A stretch of DNA of 5,620 bases from NCBI GenBank assembly GCA_022866015.1, contig JALHTX010000069.1:1-5620 (forward strand), given 5' to 3'. How positions within the stretch are numbered: the stretch's first letter is position 1; each line of letters starts with the position of its first letter. The translations under genes and the position numbers were made by a program. Origin of the DNA: Thermoplasmatota archaeon (GTDB lineage: Archaea; Thermoplasmatota; E2; DHVEG-1). The notes under the pieces were generated by a model that had not been told where the DNA came from, made no database searches, and was given only the letters and a program-made list of their open reading frames with translations. Of the stretch, positions 5,495 to 5,620 are shown piece by piece.

Positions 5495-5620
5495 ATGGAA
5501 GAGAAAAAAGTAGGAAAATTTAGAGCAATTCCAAGTGGTTCTAAACATACAGGATGGGTTGGAGATGATGCTGATCAAAGATCTAAACATGACTGGATTA
5601 GGAGATGGAAGGCAAGAAAA
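5495..5620 (+). CDS. N-terminal fragment of a basic, tryptophan-containing protein (unknown)
   Basis: ATG 5495 follows AGAGG (5486-5490) by 4 bases and opens a frame that stays open to the window edge for 42 codons. The start is MEEKKVGKFRAIPSGSKHTG and the visible end is DWIRRWKARK. The segment is basic with three tryptophans and has no signal peptide or membrane helix in the visible part, unlike the three genes before it. No family is recognised. It lies 46 bases after the PKD gene and could be in the same unit. The good ribosome site and the uninterrupted frame support a real gene; the function is unknown. Confidence 0.6.
   Translation, partial: MEEKKVGKFRAIPSGSKHTGWVGDDADQRSKHDWIRRWKARK

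Noticed and set aside
1..5620. tRNA, rRNA or CRISPR array
   Set aside because: No cloverleaf-like GC-rich segment, rRNA motif or regularly spaced short repeats were seen. The only regular repeats are the PKD-coding units and the two promoter blocks.

Overview
The window is AT-rich and reads as archaeal. The evidence is the set of secreted proteins: PKD-domain proteins, a DNRLRE-type stalk domain, N-terminal signal or anchor segments, and good Shine-Dalgarno sequences (GGGAGGT, GAGG, AGAGG) before most starts. The signal-peptide style of the 289-residue protein and the abundance of PKD domains suggest a euryarchaeal or Thermoplasmatota-like genome. That placement is an inference from resemblance and was not tested. 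All supported genes lie on the + strand.

Region 1 (1-1700) is a compact gene string. It holds the C-terminal tail of an unknown acidic protein, then a 459-residue protein, then a 49-residue basic protein that starts 5 bases after the previous stop. The 459-residue protein joins a P-loop ATPase, a helix-turn-helix and a PD-(D/E)XK-type nuclease domain. Tight spacing and this domain mix suggest a mobile element (virus, provirus or plasmid) or a DNA-targeting defence gene. The stretch is rich in GATC (16 sites counted by eye between 165 and 1700), whereas no GATC was seen from 1626 to 4309.

Region 2 (1700-5450) is a cell-surface gene group: a 289-residue exported or membrane protein of unknown family, a 487-residue anchored protein with three PKD domains and a DNRLRE-like domain, and a 324-residue anchored protein with one PKD domain and an unrecognised C-terminal part. 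The last two share an anchor, a juxtamembrane motif and a first PKD domain, so they look like tandem paralogues with exchanged C-terminal halves.

The 289- and 487-residue genes are each preceded by a near-identical 69-bp block (59 of 69 bases identical, no gaps). It contains a short dyad, two TTTGTTG boxes 30 bp apart and a TATA-like segment. This looks like a duplicated promoter/operator that would co-regulate the two units. A further basic protein begins at 5495 and runs off the window.

The two observations most worth following are the ATPase-HTH-nuclease fusion and the duplicated promoter module.
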